From Gongronella butleri (Eukaryota > Mucoromycota > Mucoromycetes > Mucorales > Cunninghamellaceae): DNA of 64,000 bases. The notes beneath the pieces were generated by a model. The model was not told the DNA's origin. It saw only the letters and a list, made by a program, of their open reading frames with translations, and did not search any database. The DNA lies in NCBI GenBank assembly GCA_025201375.1, contig JAIWZP010000052.1, positions 1 to 64,000 of the forward strand. Direction: 5' to 3'. Position numbers and translations under genes: made by a program. Below, one piece after another: positions 45,032-57,700 of the stretch. The number at the start of each line of letters is the position of its first letter. The stretch's first letter is position 1.

Positions 45032-46700
45032 TCAGGATCCATAATCAATGCGTCGTTTTTTGAAGGTTGCGCCTTCTTGGTCGGCCATGGTGGCTGGCGG
45101 TGTGGGTATGGGCAAGCCCTTGAGGGCTAGGCAATCGCGGCAATACCAGGGGTCAATGTCAAACTCAAACTTTTGGATGGGCGGATTCTCGCAGAGCTGG
45201 TGCACGCCCAAATCGCAATGGTCGCAGAAAAAGATCGTGTTCAGGTCATTGATCGAGTCTGGAATGTGGCATAATTTGCACAACGCTTGCTCCATGGCCT
45301 CCTCCTCGGCCGTTGCACCCACGTCCATGCCCTCGTCCGCATACGCGTACTCGTACTCGTCATCGTACGTGTAATCTGCCAGCGTGATGGCCCCATCGGC
45401 GCCTGACGCGCTCGGATCACTTGATGTCGACGCCTCGCCATTCACCAGCGGCGCGCCCGACGCCCTAGACGCGCACGTGTCCTGGACAATCGCCTCGCTG
45501 CAATAAAACATGTAAAACGGCCGAAATGCATTGGATGCGCGCGTCGGCTTGACGGATTTGCCACTTTCCCCAGCAACCTCGGCACCACGCAGATCCGCGA
45601 GCACTTGCATCGAATCAAGCTTGACAAAAAAAAAAAGCAATAAAAAAAACGCGTGAGTATGCAATTTTTCAAGTCGAATGGCCGTTTTTAAAATTTTCCC
45701 TTTTTTTTCGACGCAATTCTCACCTTGACTTCCTGTTCAGACCTTGTAGCGCCATCTAGGACACGCCACTGGGAGCCTGATGCATCGCCGATATAGTCGC
45801 GCAGGTACAAATACCACTCGGGATCGCGTGTACCGTGTTCTCGTACTAAAAGAGCGCCCATCAGCAGGTAATCGGCGCGCTGCTCCTTGACTTTCGTCTC
45901 TTGCTTGACCTTGTCATATAGACTGAGACGCGATGCGATCAATCCCTGAATCGCGGTCAATGGCGCGCTCATGCTGCTGCTCGTCCTTTCCTGACCGTCT
46001 TCCTGATCGTATGGCGCGTGCAATTGCTGCGCCGCCGCCTTGCCGTCGTGTTGTCGTGTGAGATGGTCCAGCGTGCCTCTCAGGATCGCATCAATAGGCA
46101 CGGGCCGACCCTGAAAAAAATGAAAAAATAAAAAAAAATCCATTTTCCCCATGTTATCGAGTGTTTACTCTATGATTGTACGTGAGTCTGTCGTCTTGCA
46201 TCGGGGTTCCCGTGCCATGTCGGATGAGCTTGATGCATGAGCGAGCCTGAGAAACACGAGAATTAGTCAGTGGTGAGGCCGTGTGACCTTTTTTTTTTTT
46301 TCCTCATTTCCATCGCTTTTACCTCCATATTTGCAACTTGTATCCTGATGCCGACCGGGTTGTTGGTAACCATGGCCTCATCCAGCGTGTCCCAATCCTC
46401 AGTGCGTGTAAGCGCGGCGTCGTGCCATTCCCAATTGGCCTTTAATTGCGTTTCCTCGTTCTCGGACGCGTCTTTCCCGGCCCCTACGGGGCCTTGAACA
46501 CCATTTAGATATTGCTGACAACAAAAAGTTAAAAATCCATCGAGGTCGCAGCCGTCGCCATAGGTGCGCAGGGCATCCTGAATCACAAGCAGCAAATTGA
46601 GCGACGACGTGTGAAAAACGTGCTGGGGTATCATAAATAGCTGCAAAAGAATGCGCGCAAGCAGCACCTGCGGTATGCTCTTGATCAGCACGTTGGTCAT
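45032..46700 (-). CDS. PHD-finger protein
   Basis: Four exons (46700-46323, 46246-46169, 46110-45724, 45619-45032) give 476 residues. The C-terminal region (about 390-443) is a PHD finger: CKLC, then FFCDHCDLGVHQLC, then WYCRDC, giving the Cys4-His-Cys3 zinc pattern with Trp before the last pair. Such fingers read histone H3 tails. An acidic Tyr-rich stretch precedes it. The segment EWYLYLRDY ... W-R-V-L-D-G ... AFRPFYMFYC upstream faintly resembles the end of ubiquitin-specific proteases (Y-x-x-x-RD ... W-x-x-x-DD ... AY-x-LFY), but no catalytic Cys box is present. Likely a nuclear chromatin-associated protein; its complex is unknown. A missed 5' exon is possible. Confidence 0.75.
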
Positions 46701-46953
46701 GCCGGCAAAGAGAGAGAAACAAAAAGAAAAAGAGTGGACAAGGCACGAAAAAAGAGAGAAACAGAGAAAAAAAATTGGGAAAAAAGGAGTGGTGGGCAGG
46801 CCGGCCGTGCTTTTAATTCAAACTCCGTCGGCGTGTGTGTCGCCCAGGCAATATACGTGAGCAAAAACGACGCGTTTCTAATCATTATTATCGTTAAAAA
46901 GTACAAAAAAGCTGATGCATGCCATTCTAATGTCATTTAAGCAGACAAATGCA

Positions 46954-47940
46954 TCAAGGGGTATCTTTTGCCGGCTTGTTCGCCTCAGCCACGTCTTTGT
47001 CCACGGTCGCCACGGACGATGTCGAGTTGTGCTCGACATCCTTGACGTCGTCGCGCTTATTTTTCTTTTGTAACCCTGGGATCCAGAGAAACGCGTAATA
47101 TAAAAGCCAGATCCCTGCATCAAACACGGCAATGCCAATGTAATTCACGAGACTGAGGGCATCAATCGAAGGACGGAACGCTAAAACATTGCGTAAACAG
47201 CACAAAAAAGAAAAAATAAGGAATTTAAGAAAAAAGCAGTAAGAAAAGCGCGTTTTTACCAAGACTGATCGTCGAGAACACGGAGCCAAAAAAGTCCATG
47301 AACAAAAACACGTGGGAGATGCCTTGGACGCGTCGATGATCTAAATAAAATAGACGATTCAGAGGAAAATCACGAAAAAAAAATGAAATTTTACATAAAA
47401 TGTCCCAATACTGCGGCACGAAACCCAAGAGAATGAGCATCACAGGGAGCACTCCAAAAAATTGGATGGCGCGCTCGTCGCCGCGCGCCGCCGCCTCACG
47501 ATACGCATAGGTCAAGCCAACTTCCACGGCACCCGCTACCATGAGCACACCGACAAATGTGGCCAGCGACGTTGCTTTGCGCCAGCCACGATCAAAGTAG
47601 AGCTCCTGCACCAGGCACAATAGCGTAATCAGCACAAACAATTGCGGCTGCACAATTAGTGGTATTGCCACACCTAGACCAATATTGTAATTGCCCAATG
47701 CCACGCCAGAAAGCACCCACAAAAGCAGCATATACGGCGACACGCCCTCGGTCGATCGCAGCCGGTAGTTCTTGTAAACTAAAAGGATCGAAAGGCAGCG
47801 ACAAAAAGAGGTGAAAAACGCAAAATGACAACAAATCTCAAAAGCCCGGCTTCATTTTTACCTTGAGGTGCCATTTGAAACGACCAGAGTATAAGCCCAA
47901 AGTACCCAAAAACTTGCTCTGCAAGTTCTTTGTTAACCAT
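46954..47940 (-). CDS. PQ-loop (SWEET/MtN3-like) membrane transporter
   Basis: Four exons (47940-47862, 47778-47395, 47340-47260, 47180-46954) give 256 residues with about seven hydrophobic segments. Both PQ-loop motifs are present: SFQMAPQVYKNYRLRSTEGVS near 21-41 and FVPQYWDILYHRRVQGIS near 144-161. Each shows the Pro-Gln pair in a helix kink followed by the charged loop. Fungal relatives move cationic amino acids or other small solutes at the vacuole or Golgi, or are orphan; the substrate cannot be read from sequence. The C-terminus is a hydrophilic Lys/Asp-rich tail of about 50 residues. Confidence 0.88.
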
Positions 47941-48486
47941 GGATAATCGTAAAAAGAAAAAGAGTAGAAACAGAAAAAAACCGCAGAAAAAAATTAAATG
48001 GCGCATGCAAATCAGGTCCTTTGTTGGGTCTTCGCTCCGATCTGTATTTGACAGATAAGATACGCGCATTTCCCTGGGTCCGTGACATTTGGTGTGATCG
48101 GTAGAAAGCGTCAAAATCCCATTTTTCTTTTTTTTCTTTTTTTTTTTTTTTTAGCCAGGACTGCTCCAGAAGCACGTAAAGGAAACAAGCGCTTGCTTGC
48201 GGGGCTCGCTGGTACATTGCAATCTTTTATTTTTTCATATTCATTTGCAAAACTTGTTGGAAAAGGCGAGAAAATGATCGATTTCTCGCGAATTGGTCAG
48301 TTAGCAAGGGTGTGTGCGCTTGAGTTTCTTGCTGGAGGGGCTTTTATCAAACGACTCTGGAGTGACGGCGTGCTTGCTCTTGGACAATGCCTTGTGGCCA
48401 TGGCTGATGTGGTGTTCGCTATAAAATTAAAAAAAATTGGTAAATGACAGTCGCAAGGTAAATCTTTGTGCCATTGCCCTGTAGCT
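47941..48486. other. Spacer between decarboxylase stop and PQ-loop start
   Basis: PQ-loop gene promoter (A/G-rich on the plus strand near 47945-47990, a T-run at 48120-48153) and decarboxylase 3' flank. No gene was seen. Confidence 0.5.
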
Positions 48487-50714
48487 TTACCGAATTTCCT
48501 TAAGAAGCTTCTTGTCGGTGCGATCCAGTGTGTCCAAGGCGGCCATCATATCGCGGACAAGAATATCGGCGCGATCGCGCGACATATCCTCGCGAACAAC
48601 AATGCGCAGCATCTTGAGATGATCCAAGGCAGGCGCCATCGTGTAGCTGCATAGAAAATAAAATAAGCATGGCCATTTTGCACCTTTTTTTTGCATCATC
48701 TTACGCAGGCAAAATCCAGCCACGCTCGCGCACCTTGCTCGCAATATCATACTATGGAGGGATTTGTTGTTTTTATCAGCTGCGCTTAATTGTGGTTGCT
48801 TTTTTCCCCATTTACCTCGTCGTAATGGGCCTTCTTTTTCAGGCGAAAGGCAATCAGAGGCAAGCCCTTGCCACCCGTAGCGCTCATAAGGACAAAGCGG
48901 CCCGAATCGACAAGCTGGTCGGCAATGTAATCGGAGATCGCCACGAGATTCTGCATGATGCGCGTGTAGCCAGCACGACCAAAGCGCAGCAAATTGTAAT
49001 ATTGCATAATAATGGGCGCGCTGCTCTTTGAGAAATTCAGCGCAAACGACGCCTGGTCCGTGCCCAAATAGTTGACCCAAAAGATCAAATCGTCGGGCAA
49101 GAACGCGTAGCTGCGCCAGATGCACCAGCCAACACCAGGATACACCAAGCCCTGGTTCGTATTAAAAAAAATCGTATGAGAAACAATAGAAACCCACTAT
49201 CATAAAATCGACAAAACTTGCATATTTATGGCCAGAAACATTGATGGACACGACGCGATTGAGTCGAAAGTCCCATTCGAGGTCAGGGTTGATAAAGGGC
49301 GCAACAAAGCCACCGCTGGATCGCAGAAAAATAAAATAAAAAAGGGATGAGCGCATCATTTTTCAAGGGACTTCTTTTTTTTTTTTTACCTAGCCGCATC
49401 CACGTGAATGTTGACGTCGAGGCCCTCCTTTTTGCACTTTTCATTGAGCAATTTGTTCAGCGTCTTGACATCTTCGTAATGACCCGTGTACTAAATGTGA
49501 TGCGTAAAAGTCAGAATGCAAAAAAAAAAAAAGTTCACAAATTCGCGTTTTACCGTGGAACCGAGGATTGCAGCCACACCAATGGTGTTCTCGTCGACCA
49601 TGTCGACCGCCTTTTGAGGATCCATGTACAAAAGTTCTTCCGTGACATCGACATGGCGGCCCTCCAGCTCCAAATATCGGATTGCCTTGTGCCAGCACAC
49701 CTGAGCTGGAAAAATGGGCCAAAAAAAAAAAAATGAGGCGATGGGCCACAGACTTGTGAGTCGCAAAATGAGCAACTTACCATTGGCGCCAAGAACAATG
49801 TTGGGTTTATCCGTTGGCAAGTTCTTTTTGCGACGCGCTTCTTGCCAGCGGCGTTTCATGGCCAACACGCCCAGAATCACGGCCTCACTGGAGCCCACCG
49901 TCGATGTGCCCAGTGCCTGTTCATCCTTTTTGATGTTTGGCGCATTAAACAGGTTGGCAATGATGTTCACACAGCGCGCCTACAAAAAAAATTTGGCCAA
50001 AATGGGTCATTTGGATGAGATTTTCGCTTTGCTTGGAGGCCAATTCTTACACTGATCTCGGCAGATTGCGGGTACATCTCGACATCGACGATGTTGACGG
50101 CTGCCGTGTGCACAAGCAGGTCTCTGGCCTCGCCTTCCATGTATGTCGTGACAAAGCTTGCCAAATTGAGAGCAGGGCAGCCATCCAGCTATTTTTTTTT
50201 TTTTTACGCGTCAGTCTTTTTTCTCGTTGCGCACACTGGCCATGGTCTCATGCCACCCCCCGCGCCTATGCTTACAGCAAGCTCGTCCTTGATCAAATGT
50301 TTCGCGACGCCTAAAAAAAAAAGGGGAGGGGAAAGGGGAGGGGGTGTCCATGAGACATTAGTGTGTTCCTGACCCCATCCTGCCAATTGAACTCGTTGAC
50401 ATGGGTCTGGGCTTACTTGGCGGCGTCTCCATCTGAGCGGAAAATTTTAAGTTTACACCTGTTCTGTCACTTTTTTTTTTTCAAGGTCTCACCTCCGGGA
50501 TCCGGTGTTTTGGCATCTCTTGGCCGCTCCAACGGCTTCCGTACACTGGCACGGCTGTTGTGTAATCCACAGACGAGTACGCAGCTTCTTGGACGGGCGT
50601 GGTCTGGGGCGAATCTAAGACAAACGCGTAAAAATCGACATTGTTCTAGTACACGAACACATTCCACGCGCATCCCACTCGTCACGCACCTTCCTTTAGC
50701 GAAAGCAGCACCAT
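48487..50714 (-). CDS. GAD1: Glutamate decarboxylase
   Basis: Twelve exons (50714-50690, 50614-50493, 50432-50417, 50310-50276, 50188-50051, 49979-49781, 49705-49554, 49490-49390, 49315-49222, 49151-48816, 48751-48705, 48646-48487) give 474 residues. This PLP enzyme converts glutamate to GABA and CO2 in the cytosol, the first step of the GABA shunt, and aids acid and oxidative tolerance. The N-terminal [18 protein letters not shown], the [10 protein letters not shown] cofactor-phosphate segment, [15 protein letters not shown] (Asp contacting the PLP ring) and the Schiff-base lysine in INVSGHKYG (Lys293) are intact. Length is close to the roughly 466 of E. coli GadB, without the C-terminal calmodulin extension of plants. 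Intron 9 has a GC donor (TAT|GCAAGT). One exon has only 16 bases. Confidence 0.94.
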
Positions 50715-50879
50715 TGAATTGTCAAGTCAAACGAAAAAAAAGTTGAAACAAAGAAAGAGAGACAGGGAAGAGATGAAAAAGGGCGATTTTATGTAAAAAG
50801 AGCAAGGGTAAAAGAGAAAAATGATTTTTTTTTGGGACATGCATGAAACAAGGCGACGAGCAAACAAATAAAGAGGAGA

Positions 50880-52592
50880 TTAGACTGGTTTTGGTTCCAC
50901 GAGGTGCTTTTGCAGGACTACCACACAAATCCCGCTGAAAAGCGTGATTCCGGCGAGCAACGTCAATGACCAGCCGTTGCCCATGGCGCTGATCATGGTC
51001 GGTGCAAGCAGCGGCGTGATTCCGGCCAGGGTGCACCTCAATAAGTTGCACGCACTGATGGCAGACGCCGACGATGACGCGAAAATGTCCACGAGATAGG
51101 TATTTGTGGGCGATTGGATGAACCCGACGCCCAGACCAACTATATTTTTTAAGAAAAAAAAAAAAAAAGTGAGCTGATCACGTCAGAACACACGCGTGTG
51201 TGAATTTTTTTTTTTTTTTTTACACAAAAACAGGCCGATCATGACCAGAGCCATTGTAATGCTGTATTGAACGGCCCATCCATAAAGGATTTCGCCCATG
51301 ACGAGCGCGAGAATGCCGAGCCAGACGACCGTGAGTCTCTGGACCGGATCGATGACGCCCGTGGCGGCGCGTTTGACGTCCATGTAGCGATCAGAAGCGA
51401 CGCCCGAGATGAGGGCACCAAGCGCATTGCCAATGCCATTGGGCAGGTACGCGAGGCCAACCTTGATTTTTGTAAGCGAGTAGTGGTGCACAAGCAAATA
51501 AGGCAAACTAGCAATCATGAAATACATGAATCCGTACGCGAGTCCGAGCGGCAACGACCCTAAAAACACCACAGGCTGGAAAAGCAATTTGATCGGCCGC
51601 AACATCACGGTCCATCCCGATTCCGCGTGCACCGCCGCGCGCCGGGTCTCAGGAAGGAACAGAACCGTCAATGCAAGCGTCAAACATCCCAAACCAGTAA
51701 GCAGCCAAAACATCGACCGCCATTGCGCATCTAAAAATGATGTAAAGCGGTCAATGGGCCTTTTTCTTTCTTTTTTCACTCGTCCACGGCTTACACTCAT
51801 TGATGTAGGCACCAGCAACGGGCGCAATGCATGGTCCAAGGAGCGCGCCAAGAAAAAAGAACCCCATGGCATTTCCGCGCCTTTCTGGCTCAAAGATGTC
51901 TGCAATGGTCCTAAAAGCCATATCCTAACGGTGAGAACGGTGCCAAAAAAAAAAAGGCAATAAAAGATGCTTACCCTGCACCGACCGCCTGAGACGCACT
52001 GGAGCCAATAGATTGAATCACACGCACAATAATAAAAAAGACAATATGTGGTGCGACGGCGCAGCCGATTGTCGCGGCGACATACATCGCCGCGGAGGCT
52101 AGATACACAGGCTTGCGACCAAAACGTTCTGAGAGTGTTGCCCAGACCAATGGCTATGAAAATTAAAAAAATTGATCTAACATGGGCCATTGCCACCTTG
52201 AACTCGCTTGCTTTACCCCAAGGCCTTGGAAAAACACGTACAATGACACAGTCATGTTGACAACCGTCTCTGTTGAATCAAAGGTCTGTCGCACCTGCGC
52301 AATGGCCGGCACCTTTTGTGCCAAAGCGAAAAAAAAATGAGCTCTTTTTGTTTTGTTTTTTTTGCATTTTCTTGATGTTTACATAGATAGAGCTGCTGAG
52401 CGGGCCGAGGAATCCATGAAGCGACACGATGGCGAGGATAAAATACTTTCGTCGAGGACTGAACGTGGTGACGTTTGACTCCTGCGAGCTCTTTTCTAGC
52501 ATTTGCGGCTCCGTTTCTCCCAATTCATCTGTCGGCGCAACATTTGGTTGACCCGGATATGTCTCTTGTAGCTCATGCTCATTTTCAGTCAT
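50880..52592 (-). CDS. MFS transporter, DHA1 drug:proton antiporter type
   Basis: Six exons (52592-52383, 52312-52217, 52153-51975, 51910-51795, 51730-51224, 51139-50880) give 455 residues with about twelve membrane segments. A hydrophilic acidic N-terminus of 50 residues precedes TM1. The TM2-TM3 loop carries the MFS signature (LVWATLSERFGRKPVY). GPLSSSIYVPAIAQV in TM1 and ADIFEPERRGNAMG with LGPCIAPVAGAYI in TM4-TM5 are typical of the fungal DHA1 group (Qdr/Dtr/Flr1-like). These proteins export drugs, polyamines, organic acids or spore-wall precursors using the proton gradient; the substrate here is unknown. It lies 165 bases downstream of, and co-oriented with, the glutamate decarboxylase start, but no shared role is shown. 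Confidence 0.9.
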
Positions 52593-54777
52593 GGCATGGA
52601 TGAGTTCATAAAAAATAAGGGTGGAAAAAGAGAAACGGCAAGCATAAAAGCGCAAAACAACAACAAAAGGGATGGTGATCCACGTCTTTGGGTCCGCTCG
52701 GACCGCCTAGCACATACATATCCACACACATATACACGCGCACTCACACACATCGTCCTGTAGGCGGTTGTTCGAGAACTAAACACCACGGAACAAACAA
52801 ACATCATGAGACACGAAAATTATGCAAGATCAATAGGGTGGTGACACAAAAAGTCCGCGCGCGCCATCAATAGCCTTTTTTTGTCTCCGAGACATTCGCA
52901 TGCGCAGCAGTCATAGTGGGAGTTTACCAAAGAAACTTGCAAGATTTTCCGTTCCAAAAGGCTTCTTTCAGCTCCTTTGCCAGAATAGCAAGCTCAATTT
53001 CATCCGCTCCTTCCTCTCCCATAAAGTCGCTCGCTTAATACGTGCCGGATTCAAAGAAAGCAGAGTCTAGAAATTAAATACACCAAAAAATGACCAAAGG
53101 CCGCCAAAATACCCCAATCACATTTTTTTTATGTGAACGGATCGAATCGATTTGCTTTTCCTATCAATACTCGGAACAACTCTGGGGATGATGATTTAAA
53201 TACGCTCATGTTTTGAGATCAATTCAGTGAGATCTCGGTTGGCTGCCGGTTAAAAATTGAAATTTGCTCTTATTCAGCATGTATCGCGAGATGACATCAT
53301 TCTTTTCCCAAGAAATCTATTGGATTGTGGATGGCTAGCATCAATGGTTAACTGTTTCAAATTGGGATCATTTGAGCAAGCTTCTTGGAAGAAACTATAA
53401 GGGCGGCTGGTTTAAATCTTAAATCAGCTTGTCACTTTTTAAACAGAGCACTGCGATGACATAAAAAGCATCGCAACGCAAAAAGGACGGCTTGAAAACC
53501 GCGTGGGACGCGATTTGGAACAGCCACAAGCATTGGGGAAAGCGGTGCTCACAAATCAAATTTTTGTCGTCGTCGAGCTCGAAAACAAAGAGTGAAAAAT
53601 CAGGTCTCCAGAAATGCGCCAAACTTTCACACATGAGCAACCACAAGGAGAAACCACGGAAGCGCCAAAAAAAAACAGCATGGTCTATCTGCGGGTTGAC
53701 GAGCAATGAGCATTTTGAGAATAAATTTCAACGACGAATGGCGCAAGAAAAACGCATCCATAGGGCCGCGCCGACGCGTCCAATGGCAAGAGAGACGCCT
53801 GGGGATTGAAATTGATGAGGACCAGGCGCGTGTAACTCGACGTCTGACGCGGGTTTTCACGCGTCGAAAAATCCCTCTAATTTTCAAAACGTGTCAAAAA
53901 TGACAAAAAATCAAAATTTCCATTGATCACCAATGCCCACGTATGCAGCAAGCCAAGATCTTTCCGATGATATAACTTTGAAGGCGCTGTGGCAAATCCT
54001 CGTCGTGTTTACCTTGGGATGAAAATCTGCTACTTTTTACGTTTTGCGCGACAACCAGTCGATGGACCCCTGGTTTTTATGTCATTGCTGTCAGTTATGG
54101 TATCCACTTTGTCATGTGGTTGAATGGCGTGGCGATCTGACAACCTAAATTTGACGAATTTCCGCGGGTCGACTGCACCCCTTGAAAAATTCGCCATTTT
54201 TGAAAATCGTTATTGCTCGGCATCCACCGATTTCAGAGCCTTGAGAGTGGGCTCATTCGAACGAGAAAGGGTGGAATTACGTCTCCAAAGAGTACAAGCC
54301 ATTGTAAGATGTGGGTTTTACTGACAATGACTAAATAAGGATCAAAACCTTGTAAATGTTTCTTTCCTGACAACTGTCTGATTTATCTTCATTTTTATTG
54401 GATATCATGCGACTACGAGAACAAAGTTCCATAACATATGCGACACTCTCGGTGCTCAGCTGCTCCAGTATTTAGAGAACAACACATCAAAACGATAATG
54501 AGCCCAATTTTGAGATTGCTGGCTGTAAAGTTATCAAATATCTTTCAAACTGGGGCCAACCAGTTCATTCCAGGCGTCGAAAGCATCGAGCAAAACTTCA
54601 GATCGCAATGTCTGGCATTGGAGCACATTTGATTAAAATATCAATGTCAAAGGGTATTTTATCATATATCTTTAAAGTTGGAATGTTTTATTTTGAGCAT
54701 GTCTGGGAATTATTGGGGGGATACAGAAACAAGATGACGATGATGAAATAAGGGGCGAGGGGGCAGTGCTGGCTCGT
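52593..54777. other. Gene-free interval with repeat family B
   Basis: The MFS promoter (CA-rich cacacat...cactcacacac microsatellite near 52718-52750), then AT-rich DNA and family B repeat, then the 3' flank of IML2. Frames here are short and lack splice structure. Confidence 0.55.
53780..54310 (+). repeat. Dispersed repeat family B, copy 3
   Basis: Best match is 26830-27310, and 8150-8480 is a shorter relative. The shared ggttgaatggc-tggcgat block is at 54119-54138 and the cacgcgtcgaaaa block near 53857-53870. Confidence 0.6.
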
Positions 54778-57700
54778 TTAATTGGCTTTTTCCTGAGCAT
54801 CCGTCTTTTTTTCTTGCGCGTCATTCACTGCAATCTTTTCTGCCGCGGATTCGGCCTCTTGCTTCGCAGGCTGCTCGGCAGGCTGAGATTGGGGCGCATC
54901 CGCATTGCCTTCCGATGAGGCAGGTAGATTTTCGCGGTCATCGGTCAACCGCAAGTCGTCGTCGTCCATTTCAGGCTCGTCGAGCGCATCTTGCATGTCG
55001 TCATCGTCATCATCATCGTCGTCGTCGTCTTCATCCTCATCGTCACTCATGTTGCGCTTGGCCTTTTCCAGCTTGGCCAATTCCTCCTTGATCTTGACCA
55101 TGGCAAGATTGATGCGCTACAAAACAAAAAAAAAAGTGAGAAATCATATAACGAAGTGCTCATTGACGCGCTTTTGACACGCTTTTGGGTAAGCTTTTGA
55201 CACGTTTTTGACACGTTTTTGACGCTCTTTTGACACGGCTTTAAAACGCAATTCAGCACATCTTCACTTACCATGGCCAATCGGTATTCAAAGTCGTATT
55301 TGCCATATTTTAGCGCGGTCTCCCAAAAGGTCAATGCACGCTTCTTGTTGCCAAGACCGCAAGACACGACACCAGCCTCCCTGATGAGAAGAAGAAAAAA
55401 AAGGGGGGAGGGACGAATCAGTGTACCGTTCTTTTTTTTCGACCTCGTTTTTGACTTTTTTTAACTTACCAGTAAGTGAATGGGATGATCCACTTGTCGT
55501 CCTTTATCTTTTCCTTGTTGTCCATGATCCAATTGAGGTGGATGATGGAGTCGCGGTAAGCGCCCATTGCGTTTTGGATGCATGATTTGATGAGCAAGAT
55601 GGCGGCGCGCTGGTTGTAATATTCGGGGACGGGCGTCTGTGGCAGCAATTCGCGTGTGCGGATGCCGAATTCGACCTGTTCGGCGTCGACAATGTGGCTC
55701 TGTGCGCGTTCAATGAGGGTGAGGCATTGGTGCAGCTGGTTCTCGGTCATGAAATCAAAGGCATTGTACAAGCACAAGTATTCAAGGGCACACGCACTCA
55801 TGTCCATGTCTTGGTACCCGCTAACCTGCAGGGTCTTGACCTTGCGCACCACGTAATTTTCCATCATGGCCGTGCTAGACACCTTGGCACCCACCAAATC
55901 AGGCACCTCAGCAAAAGCAAGGATCGCCTCGGTGCGCTGGCCCATCATGTCAAGACACGCGCCTTGCAAATAGCGGAAAATGGCCGGCGACCAGTATTTT
56001 TCCTTGTACAGCATGTCAAATAGCTTGCCGGCCTCGGCCCATTCGAGCTGCATCATATGGTTGAACCCAATCTCATAGCTGTACAGGTGCATCACCTCGA
56101 TTTCCGCCCATTCGTTCTTGCTGATCTCAATGCCATACGTGAACGATTGCGTCGAAAGGGTCAAATTACGCGCGAGACGTGACGTGCGGCCCGCAAAGTA
56201 CAAGAAAAACGCCGAGTTCGGGTACGTGCGCTGCGCCTCGAGTAGCGCCTGCGTAAAAAAATAAAAATAAAAGCATGAGACCATGACATCCTTCTTAAAT
56301 TTTCATTTTTTTTGTACCTCAATTGCGGGCTGAGTATATTCATCGCCGAGAATTTGAGGGCAAAAGGACGTGAGCACCGTGTAATAGGCAAGCAACCTTG
56401 AAAAAAAAGCTGGTTAAGAAGGCGACAAGATGCGTAAAATAACAAGTTTTACATCAATGAGGCCATTGGCGAGCGGATACGGCCATCCTCCACGCAAATT
56501 TTGAGCAGCGCGATGCCCAAATTGCGATCGGCGGTCCATCCAAAGGCCGACACGACACGCAAAATCTTCTCTGGTAAGCTTGACAGGATGAGATGCACAG
56601 CACCAATCCTAATTGAGAGGGAGGGAGGGAGAGAAAAAAACGAGGTAAGAAGCGTGTTTACTATTTTCTTGCGACATTTACCCGAATTGGATGCCAGAGA
56701 CCGTGTCGCGATCAATAAAGTCGTTATATTCCTGCCCCATGCGCTTGTATTCCTGCCACACGAGGCTGTAGCTGACGTAGGCTATAATATAAAAATAAAA
56801 AAATAAAAAGGCTTGGCGTGAGACATTCACTTTTTAGAATATAAAATGGCACATACCACGACGGATGTTCAAACCGCACTTGATATAACCCATCACGTTT
56901 TCCTGCAACAAATAGAGAATCGCCATTTGCAAGCAGCACTCGGCCTTGGCGACATGGGCGCGCAACACGCCATTGGGGTAAAAGTCCACGCCCTCCTTTT
57001 CCATTTTTCTGCGCGAGAGCGGCTTTTTGCCCGTGGCAAGCCCGGACCCATTGGACGCACCGCGCGAGTATTTGATGTGGTTGTAGTAGTTTGTCACGTA
57101 CGACACGACCGAATTGCTCGTTGCAACATCCACCTGCGCATTGGCAAGTCCATATGTCGTCGTCAACACCTTGATTGCATTCTTGATCTCCTTTTCGTCA
57201 GCAGACTGCGAACAAAGAAGTGAAAAACAAGTGTCAGCACCTCCAATGGCACCTCATAAAAAAAACCTAAAAAAGCGCAATGCTTACCATGATGGCTAAA
57301 AACAAGAAAAGCCAAAAAATCACACGTGAGTTTGACCTGTTTCTCGTGCGATTGAGCCTCGTTTACCTTTCATAAACGCCATTGAACCCAAACCAAGCGC
57401 ATGCAACGGCTCGCTATAACAAAAAAAAAAAAAGAGAGTAAGATCACGCGAATTCCTTTCCAGGGCAACATACAATTGCGAGTAGCGCTCAAACAGCTTT
57501 TTTGCTCGCATGAATCGATTATTGAAGAGGTGGCGCACGGCACGTAAAACGGGTTCATCTACCAAAAAAAAAAAAAAAAAAAGAAAAAAAAAAGAAAAGA
57601 CACGTCAGTGATTCAAAACCAAAAAAGAATAAAAAACGCGCCTTCTTTTACCTGCTCGTTCCTGCTGACGAGGCGTGAGCGTGTTGGCGCGCATGTTTTT

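Noticed and set aside
48487..52592. Glutamate decarboxylase plus MFS transporter as a GABA export cluster like bacterial gadBC
   Set aside because: The transporter is a DHA1 drug-antiporter type, not an amino-acid antiporter; adjacency alone is weak evidence in a gene-dense genome.
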